Assembly (NCBI RefSeq): GCF_003253705.1
Contig: NZ_QKYU01000019.1
Location: 42,048 to 106,047, forward strand
Direction of reading: 5' to 3'
DNA from: Humitalea rosea
GTDB lineage: Bacteria > Pseudomonadota > Alphaproteobacteria > Acetobacterales > Acetobacteraceae
DNA: 64,000 nt
Part shown: one piece after another, positions 1 to 7,270 of the stretch
How positions within the stretch are numbered: the stretch's first letter is position 1
How the letters are laid out: each line of letters opens with the position of its first letter
Translations under genes and position numbers: made by a program
Notes under the pieces: generated by a model
Database searches by the model: none
What the model was told of the DNA's origin: nothing
The model's input: the letters and a program-made list of their open reading frames with translations, nothing else

Positions 1-213
1 GGGACCCCCCAGAAGGCGACGCGGCGCTGCTTCACCGCCGGCGCCTGGGCCGATGTGCCGGTCTGGCAGCGCGATGCGCTGACCGCCGCCGACACCATCA
101 CCGGCCCGGCCATCCTGGAGGAAGCCTTCTCCACCCATTGGATCGGCCCCGGCTGGACCGCGCGCACCGGCCCCGCCGGCGCGCTGATCGCCCGCAAGGG
201 AGAAAGCGCATGA
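1..213 (+). CDS. Hydantoinase/oxoprolinase subunit A, C-terminal end (partial)
   Basis: This is the last 70 codons of a gene that enters from the left edge. The frame opens at base 1 and ends in TGA. The visible stretch has the GPAILEE motif followed by ...STHWIGPGW, typical of the C-terminal part of HyuA / N-methylhydantoinase A, the ATP-dependent subunit that opens hydantoin or 5-oxoproline rings. Its stop overlaps the start of the B subunit (ATGA), as expected for the two-subunit enzyme. Substrate cannot be read from this fragment. Confidence 0.8.
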   Translation, partial: GTPQKATRRCFTAGAWADVPVWQRDALTAADTITGPAILEEAFSTHWIGPGWTARTGPAGALIARKGESA

Positions 214-1859
214 CCTTGAACCCGATCGACATCGAGATCATCCGCAACGCGCTTTCGGCCGCCGCGGCGGAGATGGACGTCACCATCTGGCGCACCAGCC
301 GCAGCACCATCGTGCGGGAACTGCTCGACTACTCGACGGCGGTCTTCGATGCGGAGGGCTACAATGTCGCCCAATCCGCGCGCATCCCGCAGCATCTGAA
401 CAGCATGGGCCACGCGCTGCGGGCGCTGCTGGAACACCATGTCACGGCCGAGGACTGGGCCGAGGATGATGTGGTCTGCACCAACGATCCCTATTCCGGG
501 GCGCAGCACCTCAACGACATCCTGGTGTTCCGCCCGGTGTTCTTCGAGGGGCGGCGCGTCGCCTATGTCGGGGCACTTGCGCATCACATCGACGTCGGCG
601 GCATGGCGCCCGGCTCCTATGCCGCGACGGCGACGGAGCTGTTCCAGGAAGGCTGCCGCATCCCGCCGATGAAGCTGATCGAGGGCGGCCGGCTCAACAA
701 GCAGGTCTGGGCCATGCTCGGCGCCAATGTGCGCAAGCCCGACCTCATGCTCGGCGATCTGCAATCGCAGCTGGCCAGCTTGAATGTGGGGGCGGCCGCG
801 ATCATCCGCCTCGCCACCCGCTTCGGCGCCGAGGCGTTGATCGCCGCCCAGACCCGGCTGCTGGACATGAGCGAGGCGCAGATGCGCGCGGCCCTCGCGG
901 CCATGCCCGATGGCACCTATGAATTCGAGGATTTCCTCGATGAGGATGGCGTCTCCGGCACGCCGGTGCGGCTGCATGCGGCGCTGACCATCGCGGGGGA
1001 TACCGCCACCGTCGATCTCTCCGGCTGCGCGCCGCAGCAGGCGGGGCCGGTGAACTGCACCATCGGGATGAGCGCCTGCGCCGTGTTCTACGCGCTGATG
1101 GCCGCGACCGACACCGACCTGTTCCCCAATGCCGGCTGCTACCGCCCGGTGAGCATCGTGGCCCCGCTCGGCAGCGTGGTGAATTGCCGCTTCCCGGCAC
1201 CGGTCGCGCATCGCGTCTCGATCACCCATCGCCTGGCCAATGTGCTGTTCGGCGCGCTGCACCAGGCGGTGCCGGACCGGATTCCGGCGGCCTATTACGG
1301 CGGCTCCTATGTCGCCTCGATCCAGACCGTGGATGCGGGCCACCATCGCGAGGTGCTGGTCGAGATCGAGATCGGCGGCGTCGGCGCCTCGCCGCGGGCC
1401 GATGGCGCCTCGGCCTTCTCGGCGGGGATGCACAACAACGCCAATATCCCGGTGGAGATGATCGAGGCGACGATGCCGCTCTCGATCACCCGCTATGCGC
1501 TGCTGCCCGATTCGGGCGGGGCGGGGCGGTTTCGCGGCGGCCTCGGGCTGCTGCGCGAATGGCGGGTGGACTCCCCGACGGCAAGTTTCGGCGCGAATAT
1601 GGAGCGGTTCCGCTTCGCGCCCTTCGGCCTCGCGGGCGGCGGCGCCGGCAGCCTGGGGCGGCTGACCCTGATCCGTGACGGGGTGGAAACCCCGCTGCCG
1701 CCCAAATCCGACGGCAACCGGCTGCGGCGTGGCGATGTGGTGCGGCTGGAAACCAGCGGCGGCGGCGGCTTCGGCGACCCCCGCGCCCGCGAGCCCGGCG
1801 CGCTGGCGCGCGACCTGCGGGAGGGTGTGGTGACCGCCCCCGGGGTTTACGGCGGCTGA
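210..1859 (+). CDS. Hydantoinase B / 5-oxoprolinase family protein (HyuB-like)
   Basis: A 549-residue cytoplasmic protein of normal length for the hydantoinase B / oxoprolinase B family, which with subunit A hydrolyses hydantoins or 5-oxoproline using ATP. The start MTLNPIDIEIIRNAL is the usual family N-terminus and overlaps the upstream stop as ATGA, so I reject a longer start about 70 bases upstream. Near residues 515-530 lies the Gly-rich ETSGGGGFGDP motif that closes these proteins. It is co-transcribed with the A subunit and probably with the following 3-hydroxyacyl-CoA dehydrogenase and SDR, which suggests a catabolic ring-opening pathway. The exact substrate is unknown. Confidence 0.9.
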   Translation: MTLNPIDIEIIRNALSAAAAEMDVTIWRTSRSTIVRELLDYSTAVFDAEGYNVAQSARIPQHLNSMGHALRALLEHHVTAEDWAEDDVVCTNDPYSGAQHLNDILVFRPVFFEGRRVAYVGALAHHIDVGGMAPGSYAATATELFQEGCRIPPMKLIEGGRLNKQVWAMLGANVRKPDLMLGDLQSQLASLNVGAAAIIRLATRFGAEALIAAQTRLLDMSEAQMRAALAAMPDGTYEFEDFLDEDGVSGTPVRLHAALTIAGDTATVDLSGCAPQQAGPVNCTIGMSACAVFYALMAATDTDLFPNAGCYRPVSIVAPLGSVVNCRFPAPVAHRVSITHRLANVLFGALHQAVPDRIPAAYYGGSYVASIQTVDAGHHREVLVEIEIGGVGASPRADGASAFSAGMHNNANIPVEMIEATMPLSITRYALLPDSGGAGRFRGGLGLLREWRVDSPTASFGANMERFRFAPFGLAGGGAGSLGRLTLIRDGVETPLPPKSDGNRLRRGDVVRLETSGGGGFGDPRAREPGALARDLREGVVTAPGVYGG

Positions 1860-1901
1860 CCCAGGGGCCACCCTCCGCCGGTCTTTTTCGGGAGGAAATT
1901 C

Positions 1902-2864
1902 ATGGCCAAGATCGCCGTCATCGGCGCCGGAACCATGGGCCACGCGCTGGCCCTCGTGTTCGCGATCGGGGGCCATCGGGTCCGCCTGACCGACAGCTTC
2001 GCCCCAACCCTCGCCCGCGCGCCCGCGCTGATGGAGGCCGCGCGGAAAACCCTGAACGCGGCCGGCGAGACCGACCTCACCACCGAGGGGCTGGCCGCGG
2101 CCGTCACCTGCCATGCCGATCTGGCCGAGACCGTCGCCGATGCCGAATGGATCATCGAGGCGATCATCGAGCAGCCCGAGGCCAAGCGCGTGCTGTTCGA
2201 GGCGCTGGATGCGGTGGCGCCGATGGGGGCGGTGATCGCCTCCAACACCTCCTACCTCGACCCGTTCCCGCTGATCCCCGCGCGCCGCCAAGGCCATGCG
2301 ATGATCCTGCATTGGTACACGCCGCCGTATCTGGTGGACCTCGTCGATGTGGTGCCGGGGCCGGACTGCGACCCGGCGTTGATCCAACAGGCCTGCGCGA
2401 TGATCGCGGCCATGGGCAAGCAGCCGGTGGTGCTGCGGAAATTCCTGCCCGGCTACATCGCCAACCGCATCCAGTCGGCGATCTCGGCCGAGGTCTTCCA
2501 TCTGCTGGAGGAGGACGTCGCCAGCCCCGAGGAGATCGACGCCGCGATCGTGCATGGGCTGGCGCTGCGCCTGCCGATCCTGGGGCATCTGGCCAAGGCC
2601 GATTTCACCGGGCTCGAACTGGCCCGCGACGCGCTGCGCAACCAGATGGTGCCGCCGGCGCCGCGCCGCGACCACTCGACCCCGCTCGATGCGCGCCTGG
2701 CCGAAGGCCGCAGCGGGGTGCGCGCCGGCGGCGGCTGGTACGACTGGTCCGCCCACACGCCGGAAGAGTGGTTCCAGGACCGCGACGCCCGGCTGCTGGC
2801 ACTGAAGCGCGCGCTGCGCGAGATCGGGACCCTCGCCGGGCCCCGCACAGGAGAGACGACATGA
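1902..2864 (+). CDS. 3-hydroxyacyl-CoA dehydrogenase family protein
   Basis: A 320-residue NAD-dependent dehydrogenase. The N-terminal Rossmann fold has GAGTMG at residues 8-13. The family's catalytic set is visible as Glu86 region (EWIIEAIIEQ), Ser114-Asn115 (ASNTS) and His137 in ILHWYTPP, which takes the place of the more usual HFFNP. The C-terminal domain begins near residue 180 (GYIANRIQSA). A strong GGGAGGAAA ribosome site precedes the ATG. The WYTPP variant and the hydantoinase context suggest a substrate other than ordinary fatty acyl-CoA, perhaps a small hydroxy acid; this is inference. Confidence 0.85.
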   Translation: MAKIAVIGAGTMGHALALVFAIGGHRVRLTDSFAPTLARAPALMEAARKTLNAAGETDLTTEGLAAAVTCHADLAETVADAEWIIEAIIEQPEAKRVLFEALDAVAPMGAVIASNTSYLDPFPLIPARRQGHAMILHWYTPPYLVDLVDVVPGPDCDPALIQQACAMIAAMGKQPVVLRKFLPGYIANRIQSAISAEVFHLLEEDVASPEEIDAAIVHGLALRLPILGHLAKADFTGLELARDALRNQMVPPAPRRDHSTPLDARLAEGRSGVRAGGGWYDWSAHTPEEWFQDRDARLLALKRALREIGTLAGPRTGETT

Positions 2865-3634
2865 TCCGCTACGACCTCTCGGGCAAGACGGCGCTGGTGA
2901 CGGGCGGTGCCTCCGGCATCGGCCTCGCCACCGCCACCATGCTCGCCAACAACGGCTGCGCCGTCGCCATCAACCATCTGCATGATGATGCGCGCGGGCC
3001 GGAGGCGGTCGAGGCGCTGGCGGCGGCGACCGGGGCGCGGGTGATCTCGGCACCGGGCAATGTCGCCGATCCGGACGATGCCGAGCGCATGGTGACGGCG
3101 GCGATCGCCGATCTCGGGCGGCTCGACTACCTCGTGAACAATGCCGGCACGCCCGGCACCCGCACCGCCATCCCGCCCAAGGAGCTGGAGCGCATCACCG
3201 AGGAGATGTGGCAGACGGTGATCGGGGTGAACCTGCTCGGCGTGTTCCGCTGCGGCAAGGCGGCCGCACCCGCGCTGACGGCCGCGCATGGCGCCATCGT
3301 CAATGTCGCCTCGATCGCGGGGCTGGGCAGTGCTGGTTCCTCCTTGGCCTATGGCGCGACCAAGGCGGGGGTCGTTTCGCTGACGCAGAATTTCGCGCGC
3401 GCCCTCGGTCCCGATGTGCGGGTCAATGGCGTGGCGCCGGGGGCGGTGGACAGCACCTGGATGGTCGAATGGACCGAGGCGCGGCGGCAGGTTTCCGCCG
3501 AGAAGGCGCTGCTGAAGCGCCGCTGCACGCCCGAGGATATCGCCGAGGTGATCCTGTTCCTGCTCGCGGGGGCGGCGATGGTGACCGGGCAGGTTATCGT
3601 CGTGGATGGCGGGCTGACGCTGGAGAGCCGCTAG
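2861..3634 (+). CDS. SDR family oxidoreductase
   Basis: A 257-residue classical short-chain dehydrogenase. It has TGGASGIG at 14-21 for cofactor binding, NNAG at 93-96, and the catalytic Ser151-Tyr164-Lys168 set (AYGATK). The C-terminal GQVIVVDGG is also typical. The true start is the ATG overlapping the preceding stop (ATGA); a long upstream extension in the same frame is only the shadow of the preceding gene. It is the last gene of the hydantoinase operon. Substrate unknown; probably oxidises or reduces a hydroxy/keto intermediate of that pathway. Confidence 0.9.
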   Translation: MIRYDLSGKTALVTGGASGIGLATATMLANNGCAVAINHLHDDARGPEAVEALAAATGARVISAPGNVADPDDAERMVTAAIADLGRLDYLVNNAGTPGTRTAIPPKELERITEEMWQTVIGVNLLGVFRCGKAAAPALTAAHGAIVNVASIAGLGSAGSSLAYGATKAGVVSLTQNFARALGPDVRVNGVAPGAVDSTWMVEWTEARRQVSAEKALLKRRCTPEDIAEVILFLLAGAAMVTGQVIVVDGGLTLESR

Positions 3635-3780
3635 TGTCCTGATCCCTTGGCTCCTCCGGTTGCAGCGGGTGGCTTGGTCCCGACCACCCTGGAAACCATC
3701 GGGGCCTGGCCTGCGTTGGGTCATGCTGTCTCCCAGCGGAGGCCGCTTTCCCCGCAACCCATCGCCCTCAGGTCAATCGC
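3635..3780. other. Intergenic region, upstream of the RTX-like gene
   Basis: 146 bases between two plus-strand genes. I see no clear terminator and no convincing ribosome site. The frame of the downstream gene stays open for some distance upstream without an obvious better start. Confidence 0.4.
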
Positions 3781-4950
3781 ATGATGCTCACTGGCGGCCC
3801 TGGACCCGATCCCCTCGATGGGGGGATGGGCAATGACACGCTGATCGGCGGCGGCGGCGACGACACGCTGCGCGGCATGGAGGGCGACGATTATTTGTTC
3901 GGCGCCGAGCCCTCGCAGAGCTTTCCCGGTACGCCGCCGGCACCGAGTGCGGTGGATGGAAACGACCTGATCGATGGCGGCCCCGGCCAGGACCTGGCCG
4001 CCTGGCACCAGCGGCTGGATGATGTCTCGGTCTCAGAGCTTGGTGCCTATGGCGTGATCGTCACCGCGCCGCTCGGCACCGATCATCTGGTGAATGTCGA
4101 GACCGTCACCTTCTGGGCGCCGCAGCGCTTTGCCGGCAGTTCCTCGATCGGCCAGCGGAGCAACCAGCCGGTGCTGCTGGCCGATGGCGACCCGTTGTTC
4201 GACCCGCTCTGGTATCTCAGCCAGAACCTCGACATCTGGAACGAGTTCACCGTCGCCAGCGACACCTATGTGTTCAAGGACCACCCGGCCGACCACTACG
4301 CGGAATTCGGCTGGCAGGAAGGGCGCGACCCGAATCCCTGGTTCGACACCTCCGCCTATCTCGCCGCCAATGCGGATGTTGCTGCCGCCGGCACCGATCC
4401 GCTGGAGCAATACCGGTCGATCGGCGCCGCCGAGGGCCGCGATCCCGGCCTGAATTTCGACGTGCAGCGCTACCTCGCGCTGAACCCGGATGTGGCGGCG
4501 AGCGGCATGCCCGCGCTGGAGCATTTCCTGGAATTCGGCCGCGGCGAGGGGCGCAGCGCGTCCCCGGCGGTCGGCCAGGCCCTGCGGGGCGATTTCGACG
4601 CGCAATACTACCTGATGACCAGCCCGGACGTCGCCGCGGCGGGGGTCGATCCGCTGCAGCACTACCAGAGCTTCGGCTGGCATGAGGGCCGCAGCCCCAA
4701 TGCCTTCTTCGATGCCCCCGGCTATCTGGCGACCTATTCCGATGTCGCGGCGGCGGGCATCGATCCGATGGCGCATTACGCCGAATTCGGCTGGCGCGAG
4801 GGCCGCGATCCCAGCCAGGCCTTCGACACCATCGCCTATCTGTCGGCCAATCCGGATGTGGCCGCCGCCGACATCGATCCGCTGCGGCATTTCCTGCAAT
4901 TCGGCTATGCCGAGGGCCGCGACGCCTTCGGCGATGGCGTCTGGGGCTAA
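3781..4950 (+). CDS. RTX-like protein with six YLA-x-NPDVAAAG-type repeats
   Basis: A 389-residue probably secreted acidic protein. Residues 4-33 carry RTX-type calcium-binding motifs (GGPGPDPLDGG, GGGGDDTLRG). From residue about 145 come six copies of a tyrosine/aspartate-rich module, starting near 145, 193, 231, 277, 315 and 353. Each has the pattern YLxxNPDVAAAGxDPLxHYxxFGxxEGRDP, with 38-48 residue spacing. There is no N-terminal signal peptide, as expected for type I secretion substrates, but no TolC/HlyBD genes are nearby. The start is uncertain, since ATG 3781 or 3784 lacks a clear ribosome site. Function unknown; such repeats occur in surface or cell-adhesion proteins of Alphaproteobacteria. 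Confidence 0.75.
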   Translation: MMLTGGPGPDPLDGGMGNDTLIGGGGDDTLRGMEGDDYLFGAEPSQSFPGTPPAPSAVDGNDLIDGGPGQDLAAWHQRLDDVSVSELGAYGVIVTAPLGTDHLVNVETVTFWAPQRFAGSSSIGQRSNQPVLLADGDPLFDPLWYLSQNLDIWNEFTVASDTYVFKDHPADHYAEFGWQEGRDPNPWFDTSAYLAANADVAAAGTDPLEQYRSIGAAEGRDPGLNFDVQRYLALNPDVAASGMPALEHFLEFGRGEGRSASPAVGQALRGDFDAQYYLMTSPDVAAAGVDPLQHYQSFGWHEGRSPNAFFDAPGYLATYSDVAAAGIDPMAHYAEFGWREGRDPSQAFDTIAYLSANPDVAAADIDPLRHFLQFGYAEGRDAFGDGVWG

Positions 4951-4992
4951 AGCATTTTCAAGTCAGGTGGAGTCACCCGACTTGAAAATGCT
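4951..4992. terminator. Long palindrome between two convergent genes
   Basis: A 19-base arm (AGCATTTTCAAGTCAGGTG, 4951-4969) pairs with 4974-4992 with only one mismatch around a 4-base GAGT loop. It fits exactly between the stop of the RTX-like gene and the stop of the minus-strand RidA gene, so it probably acts as a bidirectional terminator. Similar AGCATTTTCAAGTC palindromes are dispersed repeats in some Alphaproteobacteria; that link is from memory. Confidence 0.75.
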
Positions 4993-5433
4993 CTAAGCGG
5001 GATCGCGCGTCCCCGCCGGGCGCGCCACCACCGCGATGCCATGGATCTGCACCAGGAATTCCGGCACCACCAAGGCCTTCACGACCACCGTCGCGCGGGC
5101 CGGATAGTGCCCGGGCTCGAAATACTCGGCGAAGATCCTGTTCATGTCCGTGAAGTCGGAGAGGTGGAGCATCTGCACCTCAAGCTTCAGGACATGCGCG
5201 AAGTCGGAGCCGGCGTTGGTCAGCACCGCGCGCAAATTCTCCATGCATTGCCGCATCTGCGCCGGGAAATCATTCAGCACGATATCGCGGTCCGACGTGA
5301 AGGGCGTCGTCGCCGAGAGCATGATCAGGTCGCCGAAACGCACCGCGTGGCTCAATGCGCCGCTCGGAATCCGGGTTCCTTCGGCGGGGAAAAATTCAAG
5401 CGGCGTGGTGCCGGTCATCAGCAGATCCTTCAA
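4993..5433 (-). CDS. RidA (YjgF/YER057c/UK114) family protein
   Basis: A small protein of about 141-146 residues in the Rid family, whose members hydrolyse reactive enamines/imines or act in related catabolic steps. Family features are GDLIMLSATTPF, the C-terminal KALVVPEFLVQIHGIAV block, and normal length. Two starts are plausible: a TTG at 5433 preceded by GGGAGG at good spacing, and an ATG at 5418 preceded by AAGGA. The key arginine before the C-terminal Glu of classic RidA is not evident, so this looks like one of the Rid2-7 type subfamilies. It converges on the RTX-like gene; function in this organism unknown. Confidence 0.8.
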   Translation of the reverse strand: MKDLLMTGTTPLEFFPAEGTRIPSGALSHAVRFGDLIMLSATTPFTSDRDIVLNDFPAQMRQCMENLRAVLTNAGSDFAHVLKLEVQMLHLSDFTDMNRIFAEYFEPGHYPARATVVVKALVVPEFLVQIHGIAVVARPAGTRDPA

Positions 5434-5551
5434 TGACGCCCTCCCGAATGTGACTCTAACGCAATCCTAAGCGGTCGCCCATCCGGCCGGCTTGCGAGCC
5501 CGGCGCCGAGGGGCGAGGGTGGCGGCTTCACGCCAGGGACCCGATCCGACC

Positions 5552-6751
5552 ATGCCTTCTGTGGACACCGCACGCTTCCTCGCCGATCTGTACACGCTGC
5601 GTGAAATCGGCCGCTTCAAGACCGGCGTGCATCGCCCGACCTTCACGCCCGAGGATATGGAGAGCCGCCGCTGGCTCTGCGCCCGGCTGGAGGAATGCGG
5701 GCTGACCGCGACCATCGACGGCATCGGCAATGTCTTCGGCCGCCATCCCGGGCCCGGGCCGCATCTGCTGGCCGGCAGCCACATCGAATCGCAGAACGAG
5801 GCCGGCTGGCTGGATGGCGCGCTCGGCGTGATCTCGGCCCTCGCGCTGGCCCGCTCCGGCCTCGCGGTCGATGTCATGGCCTTCGCGGATGAGGAAGGCC
5901 ACTACGGCGGCTTCATCGGCAGCCGCTCCTTCATCGGGCAATTGGAGGAGGCGGAGATCGACCGCCTGACCAATCGCACCCATGGCAAGCCGCTGCGGCA
6001 GGCGCTGGCCGAAGCGGGCCTCACCGGGCTGCCGCGCATCCAGGTCGAGCCGGGGCGCTATCGCGGCTTCCTGGAGATGCACATCGAGCAGGGCACCCAG
6101 CTTGAGGCCGCCGACCGGCAGATCGGCGTCGTCACCGGCATCGTCGCGATCCGCCAGTTCCGCCTGGTGGTCGAGGGGATGCAGGACCACGCCGGCGGCA
6201 CGACCATGGCCGAGCGCCGCGATGCGGGCCTGACCGCGGTGCGGCTGCTGGCCGCGATCGACGCGGAATTCCCCCGCGTCTGCGGCCCGCGCAGCACCTG
6301 GACCACGGGGCGCATCACCCTCGAACCCGGTGCCCCCAGCATCATCCCCGGCCGTGCCGAGGTGCTGTTCCAGCTACGCGACGTGGATATGGCGGTGATC
6401 GCGCGGATGGAGGCAGCCCTGGCCGCGCTGGTGCAGGAGGCCAACCGGCGCGAGCGCTGCACGGTGCGGCTGGAGCCGGTCACCCTCTCCATCCCGGCAC
6501 CCTGCGACCCTGGTTTCCAGGCCGCCCTGGCCGCGGCGGCGGAGGAGTTCGCGCCGGGCCGCTGGACCCATATGCCCTCCGGCGCCGGGCATGACGCGCA
6601 GTATCTGGCGCAGGTGATGCCGGCGGCGATGCTCTTCGTGCCCTCGATCAGCGGGATCAGCCATCACTGGGCCGAGGATACCAAGGATGAGGATCTGGCG
6701 ATGGGCCTCCGCGTCCTGGCGGGGGGCGCTGCGCGTATCCTGGCGCAGTGA
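5552..6751 (+). CDS. M20-family Zn-dependent amidohydrolase (allantoate / N-carbamoyl amino acid hydrolase type)
   Basis: A 399-residue dinuclear metal hydrolase that cleaves ureido or carbamoyl amide bonds. Metal-site motifs are AGSH77 followed by DGALGV (Asp88), FADEEG (Glu114-Glu115) and EMH177IEQG; the central dimerisation domain spans about 190-300. It keeps the allantoate/carbamoylase subgroup layout, but the usual HxD after GS is HIE here. I chose the ATG at 5552 because family homology begins right after it. It sits near hydantoinase and allophanate hydrolase genes, which fits a ureide/hydantoin nitrogen-salvage role. Confidence 0.85.
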   Translation: MPSVDTARFLADLYTLREIGRFKTGVHRPTFTPEDMESRRWLCARLEECGLTATIDGIGNVFGRHPGPGPHLLAGSHIESQNEAGWLDGALGVISALALARSGLAVDVMAFADEEGHYGGFIGSRSFIGQLEEAEIDRLTNRTHGKPLRQALAEAGLTGLPRIQVEPGRYRGFLEMHIEQGTQLEAADRQIGVVTGIVAIRQFRLVVEGMQDHAGGTTMAERRDAGLTAVRLLAAIDAEFPRVCGPRSTWTTGRITLEPGAPSIIPGRAEVLFQLRDVDMAVIARMEAALAALVQEANRRERCTVRLEPVTLSIPAPCDPGFQAALAAAAEEFAPGRWTHMPSGAGHDAQYLAQVMPAAMLFVPSISGISHHWAEDTKDEDLAMGLRVLAGGAARILAQ

Positions 6752-6753
6752 AG

Positions 6754-6783
6754 GGGCGAGGGGCTGACCGCCCCTCGCCCTTT
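6754..6783. terminator. Rho-independent terminator between convergent genes
   Basis: GGGCGAGGGGC (6754-6764) and GCCCCTCGCCC (6770-6780) form a perfect 11-bp GC-rich stem with a TGACC loop, followed by TTT. It lies 2 bases past the amidohydrolase stop and about 10 bases before the DoxX stop on the other strand. Confidence 0.85.
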
Positions 6784-6792
6784 GGCCGTGGG

Positions 6793-7149
6793 TCAGGCTG
6801 AACGCCGCGCCGCATCGATGCTCCAGGGTCCGGCACCGGCGGCGGCCAGATACAGGAAGACGAAGCAGAACAGCACGGCCGCATCGCTGCCGTTCAGCAC
6901 CGGGAAGGGGCTGCGCGGCCCGTGCGCCATCCAATAGGCGAAGGCCATCTCGCCCGAGGCGATGAGCGCCGCCGGACGGGTCGCAAGGCCCAGCACCAGC
7001 ATCAGCCCGACGACCAGCTCGATCGCCCCGGCGAACCAGAACAGGGTGAAGAGGGCGGGGCCCGCACCGCCACCGGCCATCATGGGGAAGCCGAGCAGCT
7101 TTTGCGTGCCATGGGCCAGGAACAGCAGCCCGGCGACGATCCGCAACAC
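6793..7149 (-). CDS. DoxX family membrane protein (N-terminus apparently frameshifted)
   Basis: A 118-residue, four-helix DoxX-family protein (LRIVAGLLFLAHGTQKLLGFP is the classic first helix). The family is linked to quinone/thiol redox functions in the inner membrane. The open frame begins at a GTG at 7149. Family members usually carry about 20 more residues, and these are present upstream in another frame: NDPFAKALAPWP is encoded at about 7199-7164 and rejoins PRLLSVLRIV if one C is added to the C6 run at 7161-7166. Either the start is truly internal, the gene is frameshifted, or the base call is wrong. Confidence 0.7.
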   Translation of the reverse strand: MLRIVAGLLFLAHGTQKLLGFPMMAGGGAGPALFTLFWFAGAIELVVGLMLVLGLATRPAALIASGEMAFAYWMAHGPRSPFPVLNGSDAAVLFCFVFLYLAAAGAGPWSIDAARRSA

Positions 7150-7270
7150 GGAGAGCAGCCGGGGGGCCAGGGGGCGAGGGCCTTGGCGAAGGGGTCATTG
7201 GAGATGGGTTGGCATTCCAGAGGCTATGCAAGGCTGCATAGCTGGTCGCCGCGACACCCCCAAGCAAGCA

